Positions 1 through 10,374 of a stretch of DNA of 50,074 bases are shown here, piece by piece. Numbering within the stretch: the first letter of the stretch is position 1; each line of letters starts with the position of its first letter. Source of the DNA: an uncultured Pelagibacteraceae bacterium (lineage in GTDB: Bacteria; Pseudomonadota; Alphaproteobacteria; Pelagibacterales; Pelagibacteraceae). The stretch covers positions 1 to 50,074 of the forward strand of contig CACKFS010000005.1 in NCBI GenBank assembly GCA_902599575.1. The letters run 5' to 3'. Under the pieces are notes generated by a model, which was given only the letters and a program-made list of their open reading frames with translations, did no database searches and had not been told where the DNA came from. The translations under genes and the position numbers were made by a program.

Positions 1-33
1 ATAGATATTCAAAATATTAAACTTAATAAAAAT

Positions 34-990
34 ATGAAAATTAAAAGTATAAACCATCTAAAAGTTAGTGTTTTAAATAATAATGACAAACTCAGCAAAT
101 TAGATATTAAAAATGATAAAAATAACTACTCTATAAATAGCCAAATATTCGATGGAACAAAATTAGTTGATGAAATTTTATTTTCAAAAGAAGAGGGTAA
201 TTTTTTTGATTTATTTGATAATTTAAATACTAACGTATCAATTAAAGTTGCAACTGCATATTTGAATAATGAGGATTATCTCGAGTTCGTAAACTCAAAC
301 TTAATTATAAAAAATAACAAAATTCTTGATTTGAATTTATTATCTAAATTCCCTAATAACGAAGAGTTTAAGGTTTCTATTAAAACAAACCAAAATAAAG
401 AAAAGATTACAACAGTTTTTACTAATTATGCAAAACCTTTAGTGAAAAAATATAAATTTATAAAAGGTTTTGATGGAGGTGCTCTAGATTTTTACTCTGT
501 TTCAAAGAATAAAATAACTAATTCAAATTTAAAATTATATGACTTTAAACTAAATGAAGTACCTGCACTTACTAAATTATTAACTTTAGCCTCTTTGCAA
601 GGTATAGCTGATTTATTATCTGGTGAGGGAATAAGATTTAATGAATTCGAAATGAAGTTTAATAAGCATAACGGATTAATGACAATTGAAGAGATCTATT
701 CACTTGGCCCCTCAATTTCAGTTTTAATGGAAGGCTATATTCAAAAAGATGATTTAATTAGTTTAAGAGGAACTTTGGTACCAGCTACTACTATAAATAA
801 AGCAATAGGTTCAATACCCGTATTAGGGGACATATTAGTTGGAAAAAAAACAGGTGAAGGAGTTTTTGGAGTAAGTTTTAAAATAAAAGGATACCCCAAA
901 AATTTAAAAACTACTGTCAATCCGATTAAAACACTAACACCAAGATTTATTACAAGAACGCTTGAAAAGATAAAAAAAGCTAATCAGTAA
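34..990 (+). CDS. AsmA-like/DUF3971-type C-terminal domain protein (may be the 3' part of a larger protein extending off the window)
   Basis: ORF 318 aa; C-terminal 'RGTLVPATTINKAIGSIPVLGDILVGKKTGEGVFGVSFKIKGYPKNLKTTVNPIKTLTPRFI' resembles AsmA/YhdP-like C-termini; ORF may be open upstream of the window edge. Confidence 0.6.
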   Translation: MKIKSINHLKVSVLNNNDKLSKLDIKNDKNNYSINSQIFDGTKLVDEILFSKEEGNFFDLFDNLNTNVSIKVATAYLNNEDYLEFVNSNLIIKNNKILDLNLLSKFPNNEEFKVSIKTNQNKEKITTVFTNYAKPLVKKYKFIKGFDGGALDFYSVSKNKITNSNLKLYDFKLNEVPALTKLLTLASLQGIADLLSGEGIRFNEFEMKFNKHNGLMTIEEIYSLGPSISVLMEGYIQKDDLISLRGTLVPATTINKAIGSIPVLGDILVGKKTGEGVFGVSFKIKGYPKNLKTTVNPIKTLTPRFITRTLEKIKKANQ

Positions 991-2212
991 TTTTAAATAA
1001 CACGTGGTTTTTCTTACCGTGTGATAATTTCAATATATTATCTTTAAAATCATCAACAGTAATATTAGCAACTTGCTTATCAATAGTATTATTATTTACT
1101 TTTATACCAAAGTTTTTTATTGCTCTTCTAACTTCACTTTTTGATTTTAATAAATTTGATTTGATTACTAAATCAATAATATTAATATTATTAACTTCAA
1201 CTTTTTTTAGTTTTATAACGGGTAGGTCGTCACCAAAAGTTCCTGCTGTAAATGTTTTTTCAGCAGTTTCAGCAGCTTTTTTTGCAGCAGCTTTGCCATG
1301 TAACATTGCAGTAGTTTCGTTAGCTAATATTATTTTTAATTCATTAATATTTTTATTTTTCATAATCTCAATTTCAGAAACTTTTTTATTAGTAAACATT
1401 TTCAAAAATTTAATAACATCACGATCGTCTGTATTCCTCCAAAATTGCCAGTAATCATATGGAGATAATAAATTTTTATCTAACCATACTGCACCTTTTT
1501 CAGTCTTTCCCATTTTCGCTCCTGATGCCAAAGTTATTAATGGCGTAGTCAATCCAAAAGCTTGTTTACCAAGGCTTCTTTTTATCAAATCAACACCATT
1601 AACAATATTTCCCCATTGATCGGAACCACCAATCTGGAGAATGCAGCCACTTTTTTTATTTAATTCTAAAAAATCGTAAGCTTGCAAAATCATATAATTA
1701 AATTCCATATAACTTAAAGATTGTTCTCTATCTAATCTCAACTTAACACTATCAAAACTCAACATTTTATTTATTGTAAAATGTTTGCCAATTTCTCTTA
1801 AAAATTTAATATAATTTAATTTTCCAAGCCACTTTAAATTATTTACGAAAATTGGTTTTGTTTTAATATTTTTATTATCTAAAAAAATATTAAAAACTTT
1901 TTTTATATTTTTAATATTTTTATTTATTTCTTTAGTAGACAAAATTTTTCTTGTTTCCTCTTTACCTGATGGATCTCCAATCATCGTAGTTCCACCACCT
2001 AACAATACTATTGGTTTATGCCCGTGTCTTTGAAGCATTCTTAAACACATTATTTGCAATAAACTGCCTACATGCAAACTTTGAGCTGTACAATCAAAAC
2101 CGATATATGCACTGATTTTTTTACTCTTCATCAAATTGTCCAGCTCATCAGAATTAGTGCATTGATTAAAATACTCTCTTTCTTTAAACTCAGATATAAA
2201 TGAATCTTTCAT
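980..2212 (-). CDS. tyrS: tyrosyl-tRNA synthetase
   Basis: YIGFDCTAQSLHVGSLLQI, GGGTTMIGDPSGK, GGSDQWGNI and KMGKT class I motifs, C-terminal S4-like region. Confidence 0.95.
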   Translation of the reverse strand: MKDSFISEFKEREYFNQCTNSDELDNLMKSKKISAYIGFDCTAQSLHVGSLLQIMCLRMLQRHGHKPIVLLGGGTTMIGDPSGKEETRKILSTKEINKNIKNIKKVFNIFLDNKNIKTKPIFVNNLKWLGKLNYIKFLREIGKHFTINKMLSFDSVKLRLDREQSLSYMEFNYMILQAYDFLELNKKSGCILQIGGSDQWGNIVNGVDLIKRSLGKQAFGLTTPLITLASGAKMGKTEKGAVWLDKNLLSPYDYWQFWRNTDDRDVIKFLKMFTNKKVSEIEIMKNKNINELKIILANETTAMLHGKAAAKKAAETAEKTFTAGTFGDDLPVIKLKKVEVNNINIIDLVIKSNLLKSKSEVRRAIKNFGIKVNNNTIDKQVANITVDDFKDNILKLSHGKKNHVLFKITD

Positions 2213-2271
2213 TTTTTAAATTATTGCTAATAATTCAATATACTTATTTTAAATTGATTGAAAAATAAATT

Positions 2272-3399
2272 GTGAACAAATCTCTTAATTGTTTAGGCTT
2301 AATGAGTGGTACTTCTGGCGATGGTGTTGATGCTTCGATAATCAATTCTGACGGCGAAGGACATTATAAAATTTTGATCAACAAATACTTTCAATATTCA
2401 GATGAAATCTCACAAAATATCTTTAGATTAAAAAGAAATATTAATAAAATTGACGATGTAAAAAAATTTAGCGTAGAAATTGATGAATTGGAGAGAAAAA
2501 TAACTTTATTTCATTCAAATGTTGTTTCAAATTTTACTAAAAATGAAGAATTTAAAATAGATTTAATTGGTTTTCATGGGCAAACAATATTACATAGTCC
2601 AAAAAATAGATATTCAAAACAACTTGGTGATGGAAACTTATTATCTCAGCTTTCAAAAAAAAAGGTTATTTACAACTTCAGACAAAATGATCTATTAAAT
2701 GGTGGCGACGGCGCTCCTCTGTCACCAATCTTTCATCAAATGATTGTCAAAGAAAAAAAAATTGATTTACCAGTTTGTATCTTAAATATTGGTGGAATAT
2801 CTAATTTGACTTTAATTGAAGACTTAAAAGAGGAAAATTTAACAAGTAGAGATATTGGCCCAGGAAACTGCTTAATTGATGAATGGATAAGACGAAATAA
2901 AAAAGGTACTTATGATATTGATGGGAAATTTGCAAACTGTGGTAAAACAAACAAATTGATACTCAATCAAGCTCTAGAAGATTTTGAAAATATTCCAACT
3001 AAAAATATAAGATCTTTTGATGTAAACGATTTTGAAATAAATTTTTTAAGAGGTCTTGATTTGAAAGATGGTGCTTCAACCATAACCGATTTTACGAGCA
3101 GTATTATTGCTAATAAGTTGTTAGAAGTAATTTCAAAATACAACCAAAAAATTTCTAAAATAATTTTATGTGGAGGCGGTAGAAAAAATAAAATATTAAT
3201 CGAAAGAATTAGGAGAGACACTCATAATAAATTCATATTCGAGACAACTGATGATTATGGAGTTGACGGTGATTTTGTTGAGTCCCAAGCATTTGCTTAT
3301 TTAGCCATTCGTTCATTTTTAAAACTTCCAATAACTTTTCCTAATACAACGGGATGTGAATTGCCTTCGACAGGTGGAATATTAATTAAAAACTTTTAA
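2272..3399 (+). CDS. anmK: anhydro-N-acetylmuramic acid kinase (GTG start)
   Basis: LGLMSGTSGDGVDASI, FHGQTILHSP, NIGGISNLT, CGGGRKN and GVDGDFVESQAFAYLAIR motifs. Confidence 0.93.
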   Translation: MNKSLNCLGLMSGTSGDGVDASIINSDGEGHYKILINKYFQYSDEISQNIFRLKRNINKIDDVKKFSVEIDELERKITLFHSNVVSNFTKNEEFKIDLIGFHGQTILHSPKNRYSKQLGDGNLLSQLSKKKVIYNFRQNDLLNGGDGAPLSPIFHQMIVKEKKIDLPVCILNIGGISNLTLIEDLKEENLTSRDIGPGNCLIDEWIRRNKKGTYDIDGKFANCGKTNKLILNQALEDFENIPTKNIRSFDVNDFEINFLRGLDLKDGASTITDFTSSIIANKLLEVISKYNQKISKIILCGGGRKNKILIERIRRDTHNKFIFETTDDYGVDGDFVESQAFAYLAIRSFLKLPITFPNTTGCELPSTGGILIKNF

Positions 3400-4052
3400 A
3401 ATAAAGCTGACTCTTTTTGAATATATTTATCTAAAACTTTTCTCAAACTATTTTCAGATTTAGTAAAAAAATGATTAGCATCTGAAACAGATTGAAAATC
3501 TACTTTAATTCCTTTCTGAGAGGACAATCTTTTATTAAGTTCGTTAATATGATCTACTGGAACTAATTCATCTTTTTTTCCATAAACCATTAATCCTGAG
3601 GTTGGACAGGGCGATAAAAATGAAAAATCATATACGTTAGGCTGAGGTGAAATTGAGATAAATCTATTTATTTCTGGTCTTCTCATTAAAAGTTGCATTG
3701 AAATTAGAGATCCGAAAGAAAAACCAGCAACCCAACATTGGGAATTATCAAAGTTTTCTCTTTCAATCCAGTCTAGTGCTGCAGCAGCATCAGCAAGTTC
3801 ACCCTGACCATTATCAAACTCTCCATCACTTTTTCCAACACCCCTGAAATTTACACGACAAACTGAAAATCCATTATCCATAAATGCATGAAATGTTTCA
3901 ACTACAACTTTATTATTCATTGTACCTCCATATTGAGGATGAGGTTGTAAAACTAAAGCAATTGGAGAGGTTATTTTTTGATTTTTAAAATATTTTGCCT
4001 CTAATCTTCCGGCTGGTCCAGGAATAAATATTTCTACAATTTTATTTTCCAT
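3396..4052 (-). CDS. alpha/beta hydrolase
   Basis: LQPHPQYGGTMNNKVV, NFRGVGKSDG, GFSFGS nucleophile elbow, DANHFF catalytic His region. Confidence 0.85.
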   Translation of the reverse strand: MENKIVEIFIPGPAGRLEAKYFKNQKITSPIALVLQPHPQYGGTMNNKVVVETFHAFMDNGFSVCRVNFRGVGKSDGEFDNGQGELADAAAALDWIERENFDNSQCWVAGFSFGSLISMQLLMRRPEINRFISISPQPNVYDFSFLSPCPTSGLMVYGKKDELVPVDHINELNKRLSSQKGIKVDFQSVSDANHFFTKSENSLRKVLDKYIQKESALF

Positions 4053-4053
4053 A

Positions 4054-4076
4054 TTTGTTAATGATAATTATTCTCA
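4054..4076. promoter_or_regulatory. Fur-box-like operator, copy 1
   Basis: tttgttaatgataattattctca; inner 19-mer GTTAATGATAATTATTCTC matches 16/19 of Fur consensus GATAATGATAATCATTATC. Confidence 0.6.
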
Positions 4077-4084
4077 AAAAAATT

Positions 4085-4107
4085 TTTGTTAATGATAATT
4101 ATTCTCA
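4085..4107. promoter_or_regulatory. Fur-box-like operator, copy 2 (identical 23-mer, 31 bp downstream)
   Basis: exact direct repeat of tttgttaatgataattattctca. Confidence 0.6.
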
Positions 4108-4164
4108 CAAAAAAACTTTATGTATCATAACGGGGTGACAAAATGCGAGTCTTTTTAATTTCAA

Positions 4165-4189
4165 AAACTTGACTATTTTAGTCGGGTAT
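4165..4189 (+). promoter_or_regulatory. type 1 IscR binding site overlapping the iscR-suf promoter
   Basis: AAACTTGACTATTTTAGTCGGGTAT matches 24/25 of ATASYYGACTRWWWYAGTCRRSTAT; contains -35 TTGACT (4169-4174), followed by -10-like TATAAG (4193-4198). Confidence 0.8.
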
Positions 4190-4216
4190 ATATATAAGTC
4201 GCATAAATAAACGATT

Positions 4217-4642
4217 ATGAAACTAAATACTAAATCAAGATATGCAGTAATGGCTCTTGCTGACATGGCTGTTTTTTCAAGAAATAATGCAGTCAGTTTA
4301 AGAGATATTTCATTAAGACAAGGCATATCTCTTCTTTATTTAGAGCAAATATTTCTAAGATTAAAAAAAAATAATGTTGTAAAAAGCGTCAGAGGAATTA
4401 ATGGTGGATATATACTTGTTAAAAGTCCTAAGGATCTAAAAATTTCAGACATACTACTAGCATTAGATCAAAAAGTTAAAACAGTAGGATGTAAAAAAGA
4501 ATCTAAGAAATCTTGTAATGGTAAAAGTACTAAATGTATCACACACCATTTCTGGGATGAATTAGATATTTATATAAATAGTTTTTTTGAAAATAAAAAA
4601 TTAAGTGATTTATTAAAAATAGAGAGGCAAGAATATAAATGA
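4217..4642 (+). CDS. iscR: Rrf2-family Fe-S regulator, IscR-like
   Basis: [18 protein letters not shown] Rrf2 N-terminus; three Cys ([17 protein letters not shown]) followed by C-x2-H; upstream of suf operon. Confidence 0.88.
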   Translation: MKLNTKSRYAVMALADMAVFSRNNAVSLRDISLRQGISLLYLEQIFLRLKKNNVVKSVRGINGGYILVKSPKDLKISDILLALDQKVKTVGCKKESKKSCNGKSTKCITHHFWDELDIYINSFFENKKLSDLLKIERQEYK

Positions 4643-6075
4643 GAGATAAACAAATAGAAGATTTAAAAGATTATAAATATGGTTTTTCAACAGATATTGA
4701 AAACTTTAAAGCTCCAAAAGGGTTAAATGAAGATGTAATTAAGTTTATATCAAATATTAAAAAAGAACCTAAATGGCTATTAGATTGGAGACTTAAAGCT
4801 TTTGAGAGACTAAAAGTTTTAAAAGAACCAGATTGGCAAAAACCAAAATATCCAAAAATAGATTATCAAGACCTTTACTATTATTCAGCTCCAAAAAGCT
4901 TTAAAGATAAACCAAAAAGTCTTGATGAATTAGATCCAAAGTTACTTGAAACCTATCAAAAGCTAGGAATTCCACTTAATGAACAAAAAAGATTAAACGG
5001 GATAGCTGTTGATGCAGTTTTCGATTCAGTTTCTGTGGCTACAACTTTTAAAGAAACTTTAACAAAACAAGGAATAATATTTTGTTCGATTTCTGAAGCA
5101 GTACAAAAACATCCAGAATTAGTAAAAAAATATTTAGGTACAGTTATACCTTTAACAGATCATTTTTTTGCAACACTTAACTCAGCAGTATTTACGGATG
5201 GATCATTTGTTTATATTCCACCAGGAGTAAGATGTCCTATGGAGCTATCGACTTATTTTAGAATTAATGCTTCTGATACAGGTCAATTTGAGAGGACTTT
5301 AATTATTGCTGATAAAGGAAGTTATGTAAGTTATTTAGAGGGATGTACTGCACCAATGCGGGATGAAAATCAATTACATGCTGCTAATGTAGAACTTATT
5401 GCTTTAGATGATGCGGAAATAAAATATTCTACTGTTCAAAATTGGTATCCAGGAGACAAGGATGGAAAAGGTGGAATATATAATTTTGTAACAAAACGAG
5501 GTCTCTGCAAAGGTAAAAACTCAAAGATTTCTTGGACTCAAGTTGAAACTGGATCTGCAATTACTTGGAAATATCCAAGCTGTATTTTAAAAGGTGATAA
5601 CTCTATTGGTGAATTTTACTCAATTGCTATTACTAACAATCATCAAAAAGCAGACACAGGTACAAAGATGATACACCTTGGAAAAAATACAAAGAGTAAA
5701 ATTATTTCAAAAGGTATAAGTGCAGGCTTTTCAGACATGACGTATAGAGGTCTAGTAGATATTTCTCCAAAAGCTACAAATTCAAATAATTTCACTCAGT
5801 GTGACTCGTTATTAATGGGAAATAAGTGTGGTGCACATACAGTTCCATATATTAAAAATAAAAATTCAGACTCTAATATTGCTCATGAAGCAACGACATC
5901 AAAAATTAGTGAGGAACAATTACATTATTGTCAACAAAGAGGATTAAATCCTGAAGAAGCTGTTGGACTAATAGTAAATGGTTTTTGTAAAGAAGTATTA
6001 CAACAGTTGCCAATGGAATTTGCAGTCGAAGCTCAAAAGTTAGTTGGAATTAGCTTAGAAGGAAGTGTTGGCTAA
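4639..6075 (+). CDS. sufB: Fe-S cluster assembly protein SufB
   Basis: 478 aa; [28 protein letters not shown], conserved C-terminal [20 protein letters not shown]. Confidence 0.96.
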   Translation: MRDKQIEDLKDYKYGFSTDIENFKAPKGLNEDVIKFISNIKKEPKWLLDWRLKAFERLKVLKEPDWQKPKYPKIDYQDLYYYSAPKSFKDKPKSLDELDPKLLETYQKLGIPLNEQKRLNGIAVDAVFDSVSVATTFKETLTKQGIIFCSISEAVQKHPELVKKYLGTVIPLTDHFFATLNSAVFTDGSFVYIPPGVRCPMELSTYFRINASDTGQFERTLIIADKGSYVSYLEGCTAPMRDENQLHAANVELIALDDAEIKYSTVQNWYPGDKDGKGGIYNFVTKRGLCKGKNSKISWTQVETGSAITWKYPSCILKGDNSIGEFYSIAITNNHQKADTGTKMIHLGKNTKSKIISKGISAGFSDMTYRGLVDISPKATNSNNFTQCDSLLMGNKCGAHTVPYIKNKNSDSNIAHEATTSKISEEQLHYCQQRGLNPEEAVGLIVNGFCKEVLQQLPMEFAVEAQKLVGISLEGSVG

Positions 6076-6809
6076 TGTTAAAAATTAACAATCTAAGTGC
6101 TAAAATTGACAACAAATCTATTTTGCAAGATTTCAAATTAGAAATTAATCCTGGTGAAGTTCACGCGATAATGGGTCCTAATGGTTCAGGTAAAAGTACA
6201 CTATCTAACATTTTATCTGGAAAAAAAGGATACGATGTAACAGGAGAGGTTTTGTTTGAAAATAATGATTTATTTTCATTAGAAACTGAAGAACGTGCAC
6301 ACAAGGGAATTTTTTTAGCTTTTCAGTATCCATTAGAAATACCAGGAGTTAATACCAATGTTTTTTTAAAAACTTCATTAAATGCAATTAAAAAGGCAAG
6401 AGGTGAAAAAGAATTGGATGCAATACAATTTTTAAAACTTGTTAAAGAAAAAGCAAAAGAACTTAAATTTGATGAAGAAAAATTAGGCAGGCAACTTAAT
6501 GTTGGTTTTTCTGGTGGAGAAAAAAAGAAAAATGAAATTCTTCAAATGTCTATTTTAAATCCAAAACTTTCTATTTTAGATGAAACAGACTCAGGCTTAG
6601 ATATTGATGCTCTTAAAACTGTTGCAGACGGTGTTAATGCATTAAGAAAGAAAAATAACTCTTTTTTAATTATTACTCACTATCAAAGATTACTTGAATA
6701 CATCAAACCTGATTTTGTTCATGTCTTAATGAGCGGAAAAATAATTAAATCTGGTGGTCCTGAACTAGCACTCGAGCTAGAGAAGAAAGGATACGAAAAT
6801 ATTAATTAA
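6075..6809 (+). CDS. sufC: Fe-S cluster assembly ATPase SufC
   Basis: Walker A GPNGSGKST, FSGGEKKKNEILQM signature, LDETDSGLD Walker B. Confidence 0.96.
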   Translation: MLKINNLSAKIDNKSILQDFKLEINPGEVHAIMGPNGSGKSTLSNILSGKKGYDVTGEVLFENNDLFSLETEERAHKGIFLAFQYPLEIPGVNTNVFLKTSLNAIKKARGEKELDAIQFLKLVKEKAKELKFDEEKLGRQLNVGFSGGEKKKNEILQMSILNPKLSILDETDSGLDIDALKTVADGVNALRKKNNSFLIITHYQRLLEYIKPDFVHVLMSGKIIKSGGPELALELEKKGYENIN

Positions 6810-8057
6810 ATGGAAAAACAATTAAAGATAGACTTTGAGAAAAAGTTAAAAGATTTCTCATATTCTGACCAGGAAAAAAAGTTTAAGGAGACTAACTTTA
6901 AAGAATTTCTTAAACAAGGTTTTCCTAATAGAAAATTAGAAAACTGGAAATTTTCTGATTTAAATCAAATAATTAAAAGTAATATTGGTGATTTAACATT
7001 CTACAATGATTATAAAAAAGAAAATCAAATTGATAAAATAGAATTAATAAATGAATTAGAACATAATAAAATTATTATAGTTGATGGAAAAATTGAAAAA
7101 ATTGATTTTAAGTTTGAAGATAAAGATAAAATTGAAGTTTTAGTTGAACAGGGTGAAGAAACTATTAAAGAAAATATTAATTCACTAATTAACCTAAACA
7201 ATGCTTTTTCTAATAAATTCTGCAAAATTATTATTAAAAAAAATTATAGTTTAAATAAACCTTTAGTTGTTTATCATTCAACAAATAAAAATACACAATC
7301 TAAAAATACTAATTCGAGAATTGATTTTAAGTTAGAGGAAAATGCATGTTTAAGACTAATTGATATTTTCAAGGACAATTCAGAAAAAAATTTTCTTAAT
7401 ATTTATTACAATTTTGAATTAGATAAATCATCAATATTAAAAAACTATAAAATAGACAAAGCAACAAACAATAATGTTAAATATTCATATAATAATGTGA
7501 ATCAGGAAGCTAATAGCATTTCTGAAACTTTTATATTATCAAGTGGATCAAAATTTTTCAAAAATGAAATTAATTGTGATCTTCTAGGTCATCATTCTTC
7601 AGCTTTTGTAAATGGAATTTTTGATTTAGATGATGAAAATCATCATGAAATAAAATCAAATATCAATCATCTAGTTGAAAATACTAAAAGTTATCAACTA
7701 GTAAAAAGTGTATTAGAGAAAAAATCTAAAGCAGTTTATCAGGGAAAAATTTTTGTAAGTTCTGAGGCTCAAAAAACAGACGGCTATCAACTAAGTAATG
7801 CAATACTTTTAAGTGAGAATTCAGAGTTTAATGCTAAACCTGAATTAGAGATTTATGCTGATGATGTAAAATGTTCTCATGGATCCTCATCAGGAAGTCT
7901 AGATGAAAACTCAATATTTTATCTAATGTCTAGAGGATTAAATTATAAGGAAGCAAAAAAACTTCTTATCAATGGTTTTTTATTAGATGTCATTGAAAAA
8001 ATAACGGATGAAGAGATTAAAAATTTAATTAAGAATTTATTGGGAGTTAAAGAATGA
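6810..8057 (+). CDS. sufD: Fe-S cluster assembly protein SufD
   Basis: C-terminal YQGKIFVSSEAQKTDGYQLSNAILLSENSEFNAKPELEIYADDVKCSHGSSSGSLDENSIFYLMSRG typical of SufD. Confidence 0.94.
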   Translation: MEKQLKIDFEKKLKDFSYSDQEKKFKETNFKEFLKQGFPNRKLENWKFSDLNQIIKSNIGDLTFYNDYKKENQIDKIELINELEHNKIIIVDGKIEKIDFKFEDKDKIEVLVEQGEETIKENINSLINLNNAFSNKFCKIIIKKNYSLNKPLVVYHSTNKNTQSKNTNSRIDFKLEENACLRLIDIFKDNSEKNFLNIYYNFELDKSSILKNYKIDKATNNNVKYSYNNVNQEANSISETFILSSGSKFFKNEINCDLLGHHSSAFVNGIFDLDDENHHEIKSNINHLVENTKSYQLVKSVLEKKSKAVYQGKIFVSSEAQKTDGYQLSNAILLSENSEFNAKPELEIYADDVKCSHGSSSGSLDENSIFYLMSRGLNYKEAKKLLINGFLLDVIEKITDEEIKNLIKNLLGVKE

Positions 8058-9268
8058 GCTTAAAAGATATTAAAAAAGAATTTCCTATCTTTAGTAATAA
8101 AATACAAAATAATGATCTTGTATATTTAGACAGTGCAAATTCCTCACAAAAACCCCAAGTAGTTGTAGACAGAATTTATGATTTCTATACTAAAGAATTC
8201 TCAAATGTTGGAAGAAGTATCCATTATCTAGCTGTTGCAGCTACTAATTTGTATGAGAATACAAGAACTTTAGTTCAAAAATATATTAATGCAAAAGATA
8301 AAAACGAAATAGTCTTTACTAAAGGTGCGACAGAGGCAATCAATTTAGTTGCTAATACATTTGGTCAAAAATATTTAAAAGAGGGTGATGAAATTCTTCT
8401 TACAGAATTAGAACATCACTCAAACTATGTGCCTTGGCATTACCTTAGAAAATCAAAGGGTGTCAAAATTAAATTTGCAGAAATGGATGAAAATGGAGAT
8501 GTAACCTTAGAAACAATCGAAAAAAATATTACTGATAAGACAAAAATTATAGCAATAACCCATTTATCTAATGTAACTGGCGCAATATTGCCTGTAAAAG
8601 AAATTACAAAATTAGCACACTCAAAAAATATTCCAGTGTTAATTGATGGCTGTCAAGGAGCGCCTCATTTAAAGCTTGATATGCAAGATCTTGATTGTGA
8701 TTTTTATGCAATCTCATGTCACAAAATGTATGGACCTACAGGATTAGGTATTTTGTATGCGAAAAAAAAATGGTTAGAGGAATTACCTCCGTATCAAGGT
8801 GGTGGTGGAATGATAAGAGAAGTCAAAAAAGAAGGAATTACATTTGGAGAATTACCAAACAAATATGAAGCTGGAACAATGGCGACCGCTCAAGTTATTG
8901 CATTTGGAGAATCTATTAAGTTTATAAATAAAATTGGAATTGAAAACATTGAAAAACATGAGCGGGAACTAACTGTTTATGGTGAGGAAGTATTAAGAAA
9001 AAATAATTCTGTAAAACTTATTGGAAACCCTAAAGATAAAGGTTCAGTATTATCATTCACTTTAGATGGTGTTCATCCTCATGATATTGCAACTATTCTT
9101 GATGAAGATGGTGTTGCAATTAGAGCTGGCCATCATTGTTGTCAGATTTTGCATGAGAAACTCGGTTTGTCAGCAACAGCAAGAGCATCATTAGGAGTTT
9201 ACAATACTAAAGAAGATTTAGATCAACTTAATGAATCATTAAATAAGTGTAAAAAAATATTTAGCTAA
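8054..9268 (+). CDS. sufS: cysteine desulfurase SufS
   Basis: FTKGATEAINLVA, CHKMYGPTGLGILY PLP-Lys region, IRAGHHCCQ catalytic Cys region. Confidence 0.95.
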   Translation: MSLKDIKKEFPIFSNKIQNNDLVYLDSANSSQKPQVVVDRIYDFYTKEFSNVGRSIHYLAVAATNLYENTRTLVQKYINAKDKNEIVFTKGATEAINLVANTFGQKYLKEGDEILLTELEHHSNYVPWHYLRKSKGVKIKFAEMDENGDVTLETIEKNITDKTKIIAITHLSNVTGAILPVKEITKLAHSKNIPVLIDGCQGAPHLKLDMQDLDCDFYAISCHKMYGPTGLGILYAKKKWLEELPPYQGGGGMIREVKKEGITFGELPNKYEAGTMATAQVIAFGESIKFINKIGIENIEKHERELTVYGEEVLRKNNSVKLIGNPKDKGSVLSFTLDGVHPHDIATILDEDGVAIRAGHHCCQILHEKLGLSATARASLGVYNTKEDLDQLNESLNKCKKIFS

Positions 9269-9270
9269 CA

Positions 9271-9741
9271 ATGGACTTAAAAGAGCTTTATCAAGAAATA
9301 ATTTTAGATCACGGAAAGAACCCGAGGAATTTAGGTAAATTCGAAAATTTTAATAAAGATGCTGAGGGTTATAATCCTTTATGCGGGGACAAAGTTCACG
9401 TTTATTTAAAATTAAATGAAGATAAAGAAATTGAAGATATATCTTTTGAAGGACATGGCTGTGCAATTTCAATGGCATCAGCATCAATAATGACTGAATT
9501 AATGAAAGATAAAAAAAATCCTGAGGTAAAAGAAATCTTAAATGATTTTTTAGATATGATTAAACAAAGTCCTGAATTAAAATCACAATTAATCAAAGAG
9601 GACGAAAAAACTAAGCTAATGTCACTATCAGGAGTTAAACGATACCCAATGAGAGTAAAGTGTGCTACTATAGCTTGGCATGCATTAGCATCAGCTATGG
9701 ACTATAAAAAAGACGAAGATAATAGTGAGAAATTTATTTAA
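9271..9741 (+). CDS. sufU: SufU/NifU-like scaffold or sulfur-transfer protein
   Basis: DLYQ-type N-terminus, NPLCGDKV, FEGHGCAISMASASIMTE, VKCATIAWHAL. Confidence 0.88.
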   Translation: MDLKELYQEIILDHGKNPRNLGKFENFNKDAEGYNPLCGDKVHVYLKLNEDKEIEDISFEGHGCAISMASASIMTELMKDKKNPEVKEILNDFLDMIKQSPELKSQLIKEDEKTKLMSLSGVKRYPMRVKCATIAWHALASAMDYKKDEDNSEKFI

Positions 9742-9743
9742 TT

Positions 9744-10043
9744 ATGAAACTTAAAGAAAAAATAATAGGAGAGATCAAAAAAATCTACGATCCTGAAATA
9801 CCAGTTAATATTTATGACCTTGGTTTAATTTACGATGTAAAAGTAGATGAAAAAAATAATGTCGATGTAAAAATGACTCTCACTACCCCTAATTGTCCAG
9901 TAGCAGAAAGTTTACCGATGGAGGTTGAAAACACAGTTAAAGAAGTTAAAGAAGTAAATAAAGTAAATTTAGAGTTGGTATGGGATCCACCCTGGGATAA
10001 ATCAATGATTACAGAGGCAGGAAAATTAGAGTTAAATCTATGA
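9744..10043 (+). CDS. sufT: SufT-like DUF59/MIP18-family Fe-S assembly protein
   Basis: IYDPEIPVNIYDLGLIYDV, TTPNCPVAESLP, VWDPPWDKSMI. Confidence 0.9.
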   Translation: MKLKEKIIGEIKKIYDPEIPVNIYDLGLIYDVKVDEKNNVDVKMTLTTPNCPVAESLPMEVENTVKEVKEVNKVNLELVWDPPWDKSMITEAGKLELNL

Positions 10044-10369
10044 CACAGGTAATTAAATTAAGTGATAAAGCAGCTGATAGAATAAAAGAAATACTCTCGC
10101 AAAATAAAGATTCATTAGGTGTAAGGATTGGCGTAAAGAGTGGTGGTTGTGCTGGAATGTCTTACATAATGGAATATGCTAAAACACAGCAGCCAAATGA
10201 CGAATTAATAGAAGACAAAGGTGTTAAAGTTTTCATAGACCCAAGTGCAATAATGTATCTTCTTGGAACAGAAATGGATTACAAAGTAGAAGAGTTTTCA
10301 TCTTCATTCGTATTCAATAATCCAAACGAAACTGAACGTTGTGGATGCGGCGAGTCTTTTAAAATATAG
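10040..10369 (+). CDS. sufA: A-type Fe-S carrier (SufA/IscA/HesB family)
   Basis: GVKSGGCAGMSY and ERCGCGESF cysteine motifs. Confidence 0.92.
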   Translation: MTQVIKLSDKAADRIKEILSQNKDSLGVRIGVKSGGCAGMSYIMEYAKTQQPNDELIEDKGVKVFIDPSAIMYLLGTEMDYKVEEFSSSFVFNNPNETERCGCGESFKI

Positions 10370-10374
10370 TTAAA

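Noticed and set aside
996-1026. CACGTG and nearby CACG/CGTG inverted repeat near the tyrS 3' end
   Set aside because: Within tyrS coding sequence (SHGKKNH) and lacks the parS core
1161-1454. Plus-strand ORF (97 aa) inside tyrS
   Set aside because: Antisense shadow of a well-supported tyrS reading frame; low-complexity hydrophobic translation
2967-3221. Minus-strand ORF inside anmK
   Set aside because: Antisense to a conserved gene with no family signal
4105-4326. Minus-strand 73-aa ORF spanning the iscR promoter
   Set aside because: Overlaps the IscR box and iscR coding start; no protein features
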